Assembly (NCBI GenBank): GCA_016719945.1
Contig: JADJYE010000030.1
Span: 532,691-596,690, forward strand
Length of the DNA stretch: 64,000 nt
Direction of reading: 5' to 3'
Origin: Polyangiaceae bacterium
GTDB lineage: Bacteria > Myxococcota_A > Polyangia > Polyangiales > Polyangiaceae
Part shown: piece after piece, positions 8,472 to 18,073 of the stretch
Numbering within the stretch: position 1 is the stretch's first letter
Layout: each line of letters starts with the position of its first letter
The notes under the pieces: generated by a model
Databases searched by the model: none
Told to the model about the DNA's origin: nothing
The model's input: only the letters and a program-made list of their open reading frames with translations
Translations under genes and position numbers: made by a program

Positions 8472-9944
8472 GTGACCGCTGGCTCCCCGCTCGACCGGAA
8501 GGCGCCGTGCCCCAACTGCGGGGCGCCGATGACCTTCAAGTTCGCGGGGGCGCGGGCGCAGGTCTGCAAGTACTGCAAGTTCCTGGTCGCCCGCACCGAC
8601 CGCGGCCTGTCGTCGCTGGGCCACATGGCCGATCTGGTCGAGATCCCGTCGGCGCTGGCCGTGGGCTTCGGCGGGTATTGGGGCGGCAAGCGCTTCGAGG
8701 TCGAGGGGCGGGTGCAGCTCGATCGCGTCGGCGCCGCCTCGGCCCCCTGGCAGGAGTTCTTCATCACCCTGCCGGAGTCGGGGGCGGGCTACTGGATCGC
8801 CTCGGCCCAGGGCCGCTGGTACTGGACCCAGGAGGTCCGGCCTGCGCCCCAGCTCCCCAGCCTGGGCATGCTGCACCCAGGCGCGCCGGTCATGCTGCCG
8901 GGCGCGGGGCCCGTGACGATCACCGAGGTCGGGCGCCGGCGAACCGTGTCCGCGGAGGGAGAGCTCCCGAACGTCGCGCCCCCGGGCGCCGTCACGCCGT
9001 TCGCAGACTTCGGCGGGGCAGGGGGCGTCTTCGGCACCCTCGACTACGGCGACGGGCAGTCGATCGCGCCCGCGCTCTTTCTCGGCAAGCAGTTCGATCC
9101 GGCGACGTTCAAGCTCGACTCGGGCACGCCGCTCGACGCCCCCGCGGCGGAGGTCAAGGAGTGCACCTGCCCGACCTGCGGGGGGAGCCTGCCGCTCGCC
9201 TCACCCGGGACGACCGAGCGCATCGTCTGCCGTTACTGCGGCGCCATCAGCGATCTGCGGCAGGGGCACCTGTCGGTCCTCGGGCAGGCGCCCAAGCCGC
9301 CGGTCCAGCCGTACATCCCGCTAGGCTCCGTCGGGACCCTGCGCGGCAAGCAGGTGACGATGATCGGCTTCGTCATGCGCGGCACGTGGGTCGACGGGGA
9401 GCACTACGGCTGGCGCGAGTACCTGCTCTACGCGGGCCCGAGCGATGGGTACGTCTGGCTGACGGAGGAGGACGACAAGTGGCAGCTCGTCATGCCGGTG
9501 CCTCCCGCCGACGTGCAGTTCGCAGGCGACACCGCCCTCATGGCTGGCAAGCGTTACCGCTTCAAGCAGAGCGTCCACGCGCAGGTCGACTACGTCGTCG
9601 GCGAGTTCTATTGGAAGGTCGCGATCGGGGAGTCGGTGGAGGCCACCGAGTACAAGGGCCCGGACGGCATCGTGAGCGTCGAGCGCGACTCGAACGAGGT
9701 GAACACCTCGTTCTGCTACCCGATGAAGGCGTCCGATATCGGCAGGGCGTTCAACATCGCCCCGCCCCCTTCGATGTCGTTCGTCACCGACGGGGACCCG
9801 GAGCGGGCCTCCAAGAAGATCCGCCAGATCGTGACGATCGTCGTCATCCTCGTGATCATCGTGATCCTCATCTCGGCGATGGACGACTGCGACGGCGGGG
9901 GCAGCGGCGGGGTCTACGTCGGCCCGAGCTACGGCGGGAAGTAG
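8472..9944 (+). CDS. DUF4178 zinc-ribbon membrane protein
   Basis: 490 residues starting at GTG 8472. Zinc-ribbon Cys pairs CPNC (13-16) and CKYC (32-35) come first, followed by a beta-rich DUF4178-like module (GGKRFEVEGRVQL...WQEFFITL). A second ribbon (CTCPTCGG...CRYCG) and a second DUF4178-like module follow (LRGKQVTMIGFVMRGTW...WREYLLYAG). One strongly hydrophobic helix (VTIVVILVIIVILI) near 455-475 anchors the C-terminus, which ends in a Gly-rich tail. The biochemical role is unknown. Divergent pairing with a membrane spermidine-synthase-like gene supports a shared membrane-associated function. Confidence 0.82.
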   Translation: MTAGSPLDRKAPCPNCGAPMTFKFAGARAQVCKYCKFLVARTDRGLSSLGHMADLVEIPSALAVGFGGYWGGKRFEVEGRVQLDRVGAASAPWQEFFITLPESGAGYWIASAQGRWYWTQEVRPAPQLPSLGMLHPGAPVMLPGAGPVTITEVGRRRTVSAEGELPNVAPPGAVTPFADFGGAGGVFGTLDYGDGQSIAPALFLGKQFDPATFKLDSGTPLDAPAAEVKECTCPTCGGSLPLASPGTTERIVCRYCGAISDLRQGHLSVLGQAPKPPVQPYIPLGSVGTLRGKQVTMIGFVMRGTWVDGEHYGWREYLLYAGPSDGYVWLTEEDDKWQLVMPVPPADVQFAGDTALMAGKRYRFKQSVHAQVDYVVGEFYWKVAIGESVEATEYKGPDGIVSVERDSNEVNTSFCYPMKASDIGRAFNIAPPPSMSFVTDGDPERASKKIRQIVTIVVILVIIVILISAMDDCDGGGSGGVYVGPSYGGK

Positions 9945-9951
9945 CGCGGCC

Positions 9952-11079
9952 TCAGCGCTTCTTGTCGGTCTTCGCCTTGCGCTCGAAATACGCGTCGAAC
10001 ACGTCGCGCGCGACCTCGTTGCCCTTGCGCCACCAGGTCTCGTCGTTCGCGAGCAGCACCGACACGACGATCTCCGGATCGCGCGAGGGCGCGAACCCCG
10101 CGAACCACGAGACGAGCCGCTTGGGGCTCTGCGTCATCAAGGTCCCCGTCTTGCCCGCGACCGACAGGTGGGGGCGATCCGGCTTGGGCTCGAAGGCCTT
10201 CGCGCTCGTGCCCGAGCGCGTCGTCACCTCGAGCATCTTCAAGAGATCGCGAGCGGTCTCCTTCTTGAGGGTCTGACCGAGCGAGACACGCGGCACTTTG
10301 TCGGGGCTGCCGGTGATGTGCAGGCGGATCCGCTCGCCGCCGTTCGCGATCGTCGTCATCATGTCGAGCGCCGCGAGCGGGGACATGCGCGCGTCGCCGA
10401 ACCCTGCGGCGGCGCGCGCGAGGCCGAGCTCGTCCGACGGGATCTTGATGGACGTCTTGTCCGCCGGCAGATCGAACGGCGGGGCCTCGCCGATGCCGAA
10501 CGCGGTCGCCATCTTCGCGAGGCGCTTGTCGTCGAGGTGCTGGACCGCGAGCCGACCGAAGACCACGTTGAGGCTGCGTCCGAGCGCGTTCTCGAAGCGG
10601 GTGCGCGAGTCGTCCGAGCGGCAGCCGGGCTTGATGTCCGACGCGACGAGCTTGCTCTCGCCCCCCTTGAAGCAGACGGTGTCGCCGAGGTGGACCTTCT
10701 CGCTCTCGAGCAGCGCTGCGGTGGTGACGATCTTGAACAGGCTCGCTCCGGGGTACTTGGCCTTGCGACCCATGTCCCCTTCCTTGCCGCGCGTCGCCCA
10801 GGCGAGGATGCGCCCCGTCTTGACGTCGCTCACCAGCACCGCGCCGCTCGGCGCCTTGGAGGCGTCGAGCAGCTTGTCGACCGCCTTCTGCAGGGTCGGG
10901 TCCACGGTGAGGCCGATCTCGGTGTCATCCGTGCGCGGCGCCTTCGCGCCGGCGCCTTGCAGCTTGATGGCCTCGAGCTTCACCGCCGGCTTGTCGCCGT
11001 CTTTCTTGGCGAGCGCGTGCGGCGCCGACACGGCGAGCGCGGTGATGAAGGCGAGGGCGATGGATGCTCGGCGCATCAA
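9952..11079 (-). CDS. Penicillin-binding transpeptidase
   Basis: 375-residue exported protein with a signal peptide (residues 1-24, cleavage after HALA). The transpeptidase domain has the active-site SxxK as SLFK (113-116), SxN as SLN (169-171) and KTG at 310-312. It lacks the N-terminal pedestal and transmembrane anchor of class B PBPs, so it is a small soluble periplasmic enzyme. It should cross-link peptidoglycan or act as a beta-lactam-binding paralogue; class D beta-lactamases share these motifs and cannot be excluded. It converges on the DUF4178 gene with a 7-bp gap. Confidence 0.88.
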   Translation of the reverse strand: MMRRASIALAFITALAVSAPHALAKKDGDKPAVKLEAIKLQGAGAKAPRTDDTEIGLTVDPTLQKAVDKLLDASKAPSGAVLVSDVKTGRILAWATRGKEGDMGRKAKYPGASLFKIVTTAALLESEKVHLGDTVCFKGGESKLVASDIKPGCRSDDSRTRFENALGRSLNVVFGRLAVQHLDDKRLAKMATAFGIGEAPPFDLPADKTSIKIPSDELGLARAAAGFGDARMSPLAALDMMTTIANGGERIRLHITGSPDKVPRVSLGQTLKKETARDLLKMLEVTTRSGTSAKAFEPKPDRPHLSVAGKTGTLMTQSPKRLVSWFAGFAPSRDPEIVVSVLLANDETWWRKGNEVARDVFDAYFERKAKTDKKR

Positions 11080-11102
11080 CCCCCAATGTAGGATTGTGTA
11101 AG

Positions 11103-12353
11103 CTACGGGCCAACAAACGAGCCCTCGTGCGGGGGGAGCAGGCGGCGGCCCGCGAGCTCTTCGGCCGAGCGCGCGACCTGCTCCACGCGGTACCCGTCGA
11201 GGGGCCGATACAGCAGGAAGTCCCCAGCTTCGAGGCGCGCCTTGACCAGCGACCCCGTGTCCGCGTCGACCAGACCGAGCGGGCCGCCCTCGCCGCGGGC
11301 GAGCGTGAAAAGCACGCTCGCGCGCTCCCCGCCGTCGAGCTCGGTCTCCCCATGCACCGTGAGCCCCTCGGCCCTCACCGCCACCCGTGGCCCGAGCTCG
11401 AGCCGGCCATAGGAGTTGTCGGCCATGACCAGCTCGAAGCCCCGCGGATCTCGCAGCACGGCGGGGCAGTCGCCGACGGGGGTGTGTCCGACCACGACGC
11501 GCTCCACGCCCGCTCGCAGCAGATCGGCCACCACGCTCGGGTCGGGCAGGCGCGGCTCTCCGCGAGCCGACGCGGTGCGGGCGTAGACGACGCTAGCCTG
11601 GTTGAGGCGCGTGCCGTCGAGCGGCGCTTGGTAGTCGATCAACGTCGCCCAAGAGGGCGCGCCGCCCGGCGACAGCCGCCGCGTGACGAAGCCGTGCAGG
11701 GACTCGGCGTAGAAGGTGTTGAGGCGCTCGACCCAGCGGTCGACGTCGAGGGTGCGCTCTCGGTGCAGCGGCACGGCGCCCAGGTTCTCGCGCGTCACGC
11801 CTCCGTGGACGAACAGGGTCGCGCCCTCGCGGTGCGCGAGCTGGCTCAGCGCGAGCAGCTCGCTGAGCTCGCCCCGCGGCTCGAGGTCCTCGAGGAAGCT
11901 CCGGGCGGCGTCGTCGGGGGAGCTCGGCTCGCCCGACGACTCGAGCTCGGCCTGCCGGTGCGCGAGCGCGTCGCGCGCGCCCATGGTGAATGTGAAGATG
12001 AACGACAAGAGCGCGCCGGGCCCCGCGCTCGCGAGCTCGGCCGGCGCGCGGCGAGGCGGGTGACCTCCGAGCTCGCGGACCAGGCGGAGCTTGTTGATGT
12101 CGCGGTTGCCCGCGAGCAAGACGACGCGGTCCGGCTGGGCTCGCTTCGCCGCGAGCAGCGTCGAGACGACGCGCCTCGCGTGGGGGCCGCGGTCGATCGC
12201 GTCTCCGCCGAACACGAACACGGAGCCCTCGGAGACCACGAGCCGCCCGCTCGGGTCGAGCGCGACGTCAGGCGACCGCGCGCAGAAGCTCTCGAGCTTG
12301 TCCCAGCGCCCCTCGATATCGGTGAGGTACGCGACGTTGCGCACGACGCGCAT
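11103..12353 (-). CDS. Metallophosphoesterase (PPP-like) with variant metal-ligand motifs
   Basis: 416-residue calcineurin-like phosphoesterase. Motifs are DIEG at 12-15 (canonical DxH), GDAIDRG at 50-56, GNRD at 82-85 (canonical GNHE/D), FVHGG near 225, and VVGHTPVG near 320. The Asp/His framework is there, but the first-motif His is Glu and the GNH His is Arg. The same changes occur in the segment GNRDINKLRL, which I recall as typical of a distinct subfamily. The start at 12353 gives a compact N-terminus; a longer in-frame extension reads as low complexity. Substrate unknown (a phosphoprotein or nucleotide phosphate is possible). It is divergent from the L,D-transpeptidase gene. Confidence 0.82.
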   Translation of the reverse strand: MRVVRNVAYLTDIEGRWDKLESFCARSPDVALDPSGRLVVSEGSVFVFGGDAIDRGPHARRVVSTLLAAKRAQPDRVVLLAGNRDINKLRLVRELGGHPPRRAPAELASAGPGALLSFIFTFTMGARDALAHRQAELESSGEPSSPDDAARSFLEDLEPRGELSELLALSQLAHREGATLFVHGGVTRENLGAVPLHRERTLDVDRWVERLNTFYAESLHGFVTRRLSPGGAPSWATLIDYQAPLDGTRLNQASVVYARTASARGEPRLPDPSVVADLLRAGVERVVVGHTPVGDCPAVLRDPRGFELVMADNSYGRLELGPRVAVRAEGLTVHGETELDGGERASVLFTLARGEGGPLGLVDADTGSLVKARLEAGDFLLYRPLDGYRVEQVARSAEELAGRRLLPPHEGSFVGP

Positions 12354-12412
12354 CTTGGCACGACCCAGCCCAAAACTTGCGGTCCTCCGAGCCCTGACGT
12401 AATCGCCGCCCC

Positions 12413-14031
12413 ATGCGCGCGACCCTCCGAACGTTGGGGATCGCCGCGGCCCTCCTCGCAGGCTGCGGGTCGAAAGACGGCTCTTCGGAGCAGTCGGCGG
12501 CGCCCGCCCTCGCCAGCACCTCGGACGCGCGTTCGAGCGGGCCGTCGGGCGAGCCTGCGTCCTCGAGCGCGGGCGCCGAGGCGCGGGCGTCCGCGGCCCG
12601 GGGGTCTGGGCCGATCGTCGATCTGTCCGGCGCCTATCGCGCGCCCGCCCCGCTCGCCGACGGACCTCGCGTCTACGCGCGCGCGATGAGCGTGCCCGTC
12701 CAGGACAAGCCCGATCCCAGCTCCAAGAAGATCGGCTTCTTGCGCGCAGGCGCCGCGGTCGCAGCTTCGGCCGAGCCGGTGGGCAAGGCCGGGTGTCCTG
12801 GTGGGTGGCGCGCCGTTCAACCGAGCGGCTACGTGTGCGTGGGGACAAGGCCACCACCGATCCCGAGGATCCGATCGTGCGGGCGATGAAGCCCCCGGAT
12901 CTGTCCCAGCGGCTGCCGTACATGTACGGGACGGTCACGCGCGGCGGCCCGGTCTACTCGCGCATCCCCACGCAGAAGGACCTCGACGAGCACGAGCCGA
13001 GCCTCGATAAGCACATCAAGAAGTGGCGCGATGACAAGGTGAGCGGCGCGAGCTACGGGCTCGAGCTCTGGTACCGAGGCGCGAAGCCGCCGGCGTTCAC
13101 CGCCTGGGAGGCGTGGGAGCGCAGGCTCAGCGACGACGCCGTCCCCTGGTACCTGAAGGACGGCGGCGCCGTGCCCGATCTGTCGGGGCTCGCCAAGGGC
13201 GGCGTGAAGATCGATCAGATCGATCGCCGCCAGGGCGCAGCGTTCATCGAGAGCTTCCTGTGGGAAGGCAGACGCTACAACGTCACCACCGATCTGCGCG
13301 TCGTGCCCGCGGATCGCTACCGGCCCATCCGCGGCTCGGAGCTGGTCGGCGTGCGCATCGGCGTCGACGTGGAGTTCCCCTTCGCGCTCATCCGCAAGAA
13401 GGGCGCCAAGCGGTGGACCTGGAGCGCCTCGAAGAAGAAGATGATCGAGGGCGAAGATCTCGCCTACCGGAGCGCGGTGTCGCTCACGGGGAAGCAGAAG
13501 ATCGTCGGCGACGTCCTGCACTACGAGACGAAGGACGGCTTCTGGGTCGACGACCGCCACGCCAGCCGCCTCGACCCGGCCAAGCGCATGCCCAAGTGGG
13601 GGAAAAACGGCGAAAAGTGGCTCGATATCAACATCACGAAGCAGACGCTCGTGGCGTTCGAGGGCGAGAAGGCGGTCTACGCCACGCTCGTCTCCACAGG
13701 TGAAGATGGCCTGCTCGAGGGGGCGCGCACCACCCAGAAGGGCATCTTCCGCATCCACACCAAGCACGTCACGACGACGATGGACTCGGACGCGGTCGGC
13801 GAAGAGTTCGAGCTGCGCGACGTCCCGTACGTGCAGTACTTCCACGAGGGCTTCGCGCTGCACGGAGCGTATTGGCACGACGCGTTCGGCACTCCGAAGA
13901 GCCACGGCTGCATCAACCTCTCCCCGGAGGACGCGCGCAGGCTCTTTCACTGGACCGAGCCCGCTGTCCCCGACGGCTGGCACGGCGCGGCGAAGCCGCT
14001 CACCGGCACGGTCGTCTTCATCCACCCGTGA
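12413..14031 (+). CDS. L,D-transpeptidase (YkuD) lipoprotein, one frameshift
   Basis: Lipoprotein (LLAGC lipobox near residue 18) with a Ser/Ala-rich linker and an SH3-like segment (GPRVYARAMSVPV...KIGFLRAGAAV). A long middle region and a C-terminal YkuD domain follow, with HGAYWHDAFG and SHGCINLSPEDA carrying the catalytic Cys. It should form 3-3 peptidoglycan cross-links or attach proteins to the wall. The first half ends in frame near 12840 (GYVCVG), and the rest continues in another frame (DKATTDPEDPIVRAMK). The break is at a GGGG run where adding one G restores a 539-residue protein. YkuD plus SH3-like domains is a common exported pairing. Confidence 0.82.
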
Positions 14032-14063
14032 CGCTGCGCCGACCTCCCGGCGAGCAGGGGCTT

Positions 14064-14810
14064 CTACGGACGCTTGCAGCTCGGCAGCGAGCTCACGTCC
14101 AGGTACGGACAAGCCGGTGGAACGCCGGGCACGACGCCGATCCGATAGACCCCGTCGCTCTGCCTCCGCGCGCTCAACGTCACGTCCCGAGGGGGCGCCG
14201 CGCCGCGCTGGATCGTCAGCACGATCGGCTTGCCGACCGACGCGCGAACGCGTTCGGCCAGGTCGTCGAGCGCGCTGAAGCGCTCGCCATCCACGGCGCG
14301 CACGAGATCGCCGACCGCGAGATCGGCCTGCGCCGCGGCGCTGCCCGAGACGACCTGGGCCAGGTAGCCTGGGCAACGCTCGCGCACCGTCGCTTCGATG
14401 TCGCACTTGGCGAACGCCGCGCGCCAGCTCGCACACGCGGGCGTCGCCTCGGGCAGCAGCGGGACCCAGCAGCCCGCGAACCCCGCGAGCGGCGCTTCGG
14501 CGCACGTCCACACCGGGTGCTCGTTCGCGCACAGCTCGACGAAGCGTGCGCGGCCTCGATCGCCCGCGCCGCACACGCGCCAGACGGAGTCGACGACCTG
14601 CTGACAGAGCGCGCGGCGCTCCTCGGGGGTCGCGTCGGACAAGGTTCGCGGAGGCTCGGGCGCTGGCGCGCTCGACGCGCTGGCGCTCGCGCTCGCGGCC
14701 GCCTCGGCCGCCGACGCCGCCGCGCTCGAGCTGGCGGGGCCTGCAGCCTGTTCACTGCAGCCCGCGGCGCCGATCAGGAGCGCGGCCGCGAAGCAGCAGG
14801 GCCGCGGCAC
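14064..14810 (-). CDS. PDZ-domain lipoprotein
   Basis: 248 residues from GTG 14810. The signal ends in a lipobox-like LIGAAGC, followed by an Ala/Ser-rich tether. A Cys-containing helical region (QQVVDSVWRVCG...CANEHPVWTC...CASWRAAFAKC) comes next, and residues about 160-230 form a PDZ-like module (GYLAQVVSGSAAAQADLAVG, DLVRAVDGERFSALDDL, PIVLTIQRG). PDZ domains bind peptide C-termini; with no protease domain attached, this may be an envelope adaptor. The start is chosen because the signal follows directly; a GTG further upstream overlaps the preceding gene. It lies 20 bp downstream of the next lipoprotein gene, probably in one operon. Confidence 0.75.
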   Translation of the reverse strand: MPRPCCFAAALLIGAAGCSEQAAGPASSSAAASAAEAAASASASASSAPAPEPPRTLSDATPEERRALCQQVVDSVWRVCGAGDRGRARFVELCANEHPVWTCAEAPLAGFAGCWVPLLPEATPACASWRAAFAKCDIEATVRERCPGYLAQVVSGSAAAQADLAVGDLVRAVDGERFSALDDLAERVRASVGKPIVLTIQRGAAPPRDVTLSARRQSDGVYRIGVVPGVPPACPYLDVSSLPSCKRP

Positions 14811-14830
14811 CCGATCCGCTGTCGCGCGGC

Positions 14831-16087
14831 CTACGGCTCGCACACGCGCACACGCACCACGCTCAGCGTGCCTCCGGCGGCGGAGGCCCACGCCACCTCG
14901 CCGTCGGACCGGCTCTCGAAGTCGGCGTCGGGCAGCGGCGCTCCGATCGAGGCGGGGCCGCCGAGGTCGGCGAGGGAGGCGTCGAGTCGCTGGAGGGTCG
15001 TGTTGCCCGAGCCGAGCAGCAAGCCGCCGTCGTAGCGCGCGAGGCGGCTCGAGCCCGGGACCGAGAGCGCGCGCTCGTTCACCGGCTGGCCCGTCGTGGA
15101 GAACGCGCCGAGGTGGGCGCCGCCGCTGTCGTCTTGGTAGACGAGGAAGAAGCCGGACGCGTCGGCGACCAGGCCGCCGAGCTCGGTCGAGTAGCCGCCC
15201 ATGCAGTTGGCCCCGGGGTCGTCGGTGAGCTGGGCCTGGTTGTGGTTGAAGTAGATCCCTTTGCCCGGGTAGCAGTCGGCGATGCAGATGGGCACCAGGC
15301 CGTTCGGCCCGTCGGCGAGGCGCTGGTCCATGCTGTGGCTGCAGCCCCACCCCCAGCCCCCGCCGGCCGCCGCGCCACCCGAGCTGAGCAGGCGGAGCGT
15401 GTCTCCCTGGTGCCCGATGCCGTCGGGCCAGCGGCGGTGCAGCGCGTGGTACGCCGCGTAGCTGCCGTCGGCCCGCTGGACCATGCGACCGGTCTGCGCG
15501 AACTCGCCGAACCACTCGACGCCTTCGACTCCGTGGTCGCCGCCCCCGACGAGGTTCGTGACCGCGAGCTCGTTCCCGCTGGTATCGATCTTCACGAACG
15601 TCATGAGGTCGGGGGGGCGAGACACGAGCAGCGCGACGTCGTCCGGCGTGGCCGCGAGGCCGTAGAGCTGGTCGCCGTCGACGAGCAGGTCGTCCCCGTA
15701 CGGTTGGTCTTCGGCGTCGAGCCGCTGCACGTGGATGCTGCCGTCGCTGCCCTCCCAGGCCACCACCGAGCCGGAGCCTGCCTGCGCGGTCCACGCGCGG
15801 GGCGAGCTCGCGCCGTCGATCGGGAGGTCGGTGATCCGCACGGCCTCCTCGAGCGTCGAGGCGGTGCAAGGCGGCGCCCCTCCGGTGGGGCCCGCGCCGG
15901 TGCCTTCGCCCCCAGCGCTCGTCCCGGCGCCGCTCCCTCCGGTCGAGGGGCCGCCGCCGTCGGTCGAGGTGCTGCCCCCGGTGCTCGGGCCACCGCCCGC
16001 CGCGCCAGCGCCGCCGCCGCCAGACGTCGAGTCGTCGCCACACGCGACCGCGAGCAGACAACCGAAGAGGACGGTGCGGTGGAGCAT
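14831..16087 (-). CDS. Gly-rich-tethered lipoprotein of unknown function
   Basis: 418 residues. Signal MLHRTVLFGCLLAVACGDD has a lipobox (AVAC) and the CGDD start seen in other lipoproteins here. A tether of about 55 Gly/Ser/Thr residues follows, then about 340 residues with repeated beta-strand-like segments (GSVVAWEGSDGSIHVQRLDAE, GFFLVYQDDSGGAHLGAFS), which suggests a propeller or repeat-sheet fold. Four Cys in the middle (CSHSMD, CIADC, NCMGG) may form disulphides. No enzyme motif was recognised. It is followed by the PDZ lipoprotein and is divergent from nothing close upstream. Confidence 0.75.
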   Translation of the reverse strand: MLHRTVLFGCLLAVACGDDSTSGGGGAGAAGGGPSTGGSTSTDGGGPSTGGSGAGTSAGGEGTGAGPTGGAPPCTASTLEEAVRITDLPIDGASSPRAWTAQAGSGSVVAWEGSDGSIHVQRLDAEDQPYGDDLLVDGDQLYGLAATPDDVALLVSRPPDLMTFVKIDTSGNELAVTNLVGGGDHGVEGVEWFGEFAQTGRMVQRADGSYAAYHALHRRWPDGIGHQGDTLRLLSSGGAAAGGGWGWGCSHSMDQRLADGPNGLVPICIADCYPGKGIYFNHNQAQLTDDPGANCMGGYSTELGGLVADASGFFLVYQDDSGGAHLGAFSTTGQPVNERALSVPGSSRLARYDGGLLLGSGNTTLQRLDASLADLGGPASIGAPLPDADFESRSDGEVAWASAAGGTLSVVRVRVCEP

Positions 16088-16106
16088 CCGTCGATGATAC
16101 GCGGCG

Positions 16107-16877
16107 TCAGCTCCGCGCGAAGCGGATCAACAGCCCGAGCCAGCCCTTCGCCAGATAGAGCGCGTTGATCGACACGTAGACGAGCAGGAAGACATCGAAC
16201 CGGTCGAGCAGCGCGAAGATGAAGATGTGGCTCGGGTAGTGGTTCAAGAAGCGCAAGAACGTGAAGATCTGCGCCGCGACCCGCGACATCAGCGAGACGC
16301 CCCCGCCCGTCGACACGGTCTCGTAGTAGGCCTCGACCGTCTCCGCTCTCCCCGCGATGTCCGGGTGGCGCAGGAATTTCGTCATCGAGACCGCCGCGGA
16401 GATGACGAACACGGCGCCGATCGTCGCGAACAGGAACCAGTCTCGCGGCCACGCCCCGAAGCCAGGGCCCCCGCTCCAGGTCGGGCCGGCGCCGCCGTTG
16501 ACATAGAGCCGCAGCCCCACGCCGACCACCAGGGCCGCTGCCTTCGTCTCGTCGGTGAAGAAGTCGAAGTGGTGCCCGGCCTTCGAAGCCAGGCCCTTGT
16601 GTCGCGCCAACATGCCGTCGGCGCAGTCGAGCAAGTACGACAGCTCGAGCACCAAGATCGCGAGCAGGCCCCCCTCGTACGAGGGGAGGGCCACGAGCAT
16701 CGCGGTCGCCACCAAGAACAGGACGAGGTTGACGATCGTGATCTGGTTCGGGGTCGCCGGCGTCCGCGAGAGGGCCGCGACCACGTACCCCGCGAGCACC
16801 CTCATGAAGTAGTGGTTGAAGAGCTGATCGTTCTTTTTCCGGGTCTTCTTGTAGATCTCGAAACCTTCCCGGAGCAT
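16107..16877 (-). CDS. CDP-alcohol phosphatidyltransferase
   Basis: 256-residue polytopic membrane enzyme with about six hydrophobic segments. The full family signature is present: D84xxD87G88xxA91R92, then G101xxxD105xxxD109 (DCADGMLAR...GHHFDFFTD). It should join a CDP-activated lipid to a small alcohol such as inositol, glycerol phosphate or serine; the acceptor cannot be told from sequence alone. The start at ATG 16877 gives a basic cytosolic N-terminus (MLREGFEIYKKTRKK). It is divergent from the FGE-like lipoprotein gene with a 39-bp gap. Confidence 0.9.
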   Translation of the reverse strand: MLREGFEIYKKTRKKNDQLFNHYFMRVLAGYVVAALSRTPATPNQITIVNLVLFLVATAMLVALPSYEGGLLAILVLELSYLLDCADGMLARHKGLASKAGHHFDFFTDETKAAALVVGVGLRLYVNGGAGPTWSGGPGFGAWPRDWFLFATIGAVFVISAAVSMTKFLRHPDIAGRAETVEAYYETVSTGGGVSLMSRVAAQIFTFLRFLNHYPSHIFIFALLDRFDVFLLVYVSINALYLAKGWLGLLIRFARS

Positions 16878-16916
16878 CGGTTTTGCCTTCTTCCCGGCGG
16901 GGGTTATAGAGCGCCC

Positions 16917-18050
16917 ATGTCGCGGAGGTCCACCCTGGTGCTGCTCGTCGCGCTCGCCTTCGGGTGCGAAGAAGCAGCGGGTCCCAGGCGTCGGTGAGCG
17001 CTCAGCCGGGGGGCGACGCGCCTGCCCCGAGCGCCGCGGCGACGGCGCTGCCGGCGGCCACGGCCGCGGCGTCCGCATCGGCGTCTACCGCGCCGTCCCC
17101 CGACCTCGAGCCGTGGGAGCTGCCCGAGCCGGACGTCATGGGCAAGACGCTCGCCGAGCAGCGAGCGCTGATGCTGCGGCGGATGCGCGTGATGCATGAG
17201 CTCGACGACTCGCAGCTCGCCGCGCTCGACGCCGTCCTCGCCAAGGGCAAGTGGACCGGCCAGGGCAACCCCGACGTCGTGGAGCACCCGCTCACGCGCG
17301 CCCAGTGCCTGGCCAAGCGAGCCGAGGCGGGCGCCAAGGACCTGAGAGCGCCCGTCTGCGGCGCGCCGCTGATGGCCCCGCTGTACGACCCCGCGACCTC
17401 GGGACCCGAGCAGGCGAAGGTCTGCATCGATCGCTACGAGTTCCCGGGCATGCCCTGCGACTACCCCGTCACCTGGGTCTCCACGATTCAAGCTCACGAG
17501 CTGTGCCAGGCGATGGGCAAGCGCCTATGTGACGCGCACGAGTGGGAGGGCGGCTGCGCGGGCGCGCTACGAAGCCCCGAGGTCGAGTACCCGTTCGGCA
17601 TGCCGCGCGAGGCGATGGAGGGCGTGCACAACTCCCGGCGGGAGAAGGTGTGGGCCTACGGCGCGACGAAGGACCACAAGAGGTGCGCGACGACGAGCAA
17701 GAAGTCGTCGACCTGCTCGGCCCCCCGGCTGGAAGGCCTGCGGCTCGAACACCTTCCCCGCGGGCTCGTTCCCGGAGTGCAAGAGCTCGCTCGGCGTCTA
17801 CGACCAGCACGGCAACGCCGCCGAGCACATGTGGCTGCCGCGCAAGGCGAGCGAGCTGTCCGCGCTGGGCGGGCAGGGGATCCCCGAGATGAAGGGGAGC
17901 TGGTTCATCTTCGCGCAGCACGAGGCCCACCTCGACGACTGTCGCTGGCGGGCCCCCGGCTGGCACGCGAACGAGGGCAAGCAGCACCTGAACTATCACC
18001 TTGGCTTCAGGTGCTGCAAAGACGTGGGCGCGGCCTCGGCCGCGCCCTGA
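16917..18050 (+). CDS. FGE/SUMF1-like lipoprotein (two compensating frameshifts)
   Basis: Lipoprotein with signal MSRRSTLVLLVALAFGC. A Ser/Ala/Pro linker is followed by a sulfatase-modifying-factor-type fold: VCIDRYEFPGMPCDYPVTWVS, CQAMGKRLCDAHEWEGGCAG, YDQHGNAAEHMWLP, and the closing LGFRCCKD. The usual GNVWEW is replaced by GNAAEHM, so it is probably a structural or other-function paralogue and not a true formylglycine generator. The frame changes near 16970-16985 and again at the CCCCCC run near 17724, where dropping one C reads GWKACGSNTFPAG. One loss and one gain leave the total a multiple of three. Confidence 0.75.
18026..18047. terminator. Perfect 10-bp palindrome between convergent genes
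   Basis: GGGCGCGGCC-TC-GGCCGCGCCC overlaps the last codons of the FGE-like gene and lies 26 bp from the end of the convergent DUF1552 gene. The stem is very stable, but no T-run follows on either strand, so termination is a guess. Confidence 0.4.
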
Positions 18051-18073
18051 GCTCGCGCGCTTCGCCGTCGCGA

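Noticed and set aside
12353..12938. In-frame N-terminal extension of the metallophosphoesterase
   Set aside because: The extension is Arg/Pro/Ser low complexity and overlaps the divergent L,D-transpeptidase gene; ATG 12353 sits right before the phosphoesterase fold.
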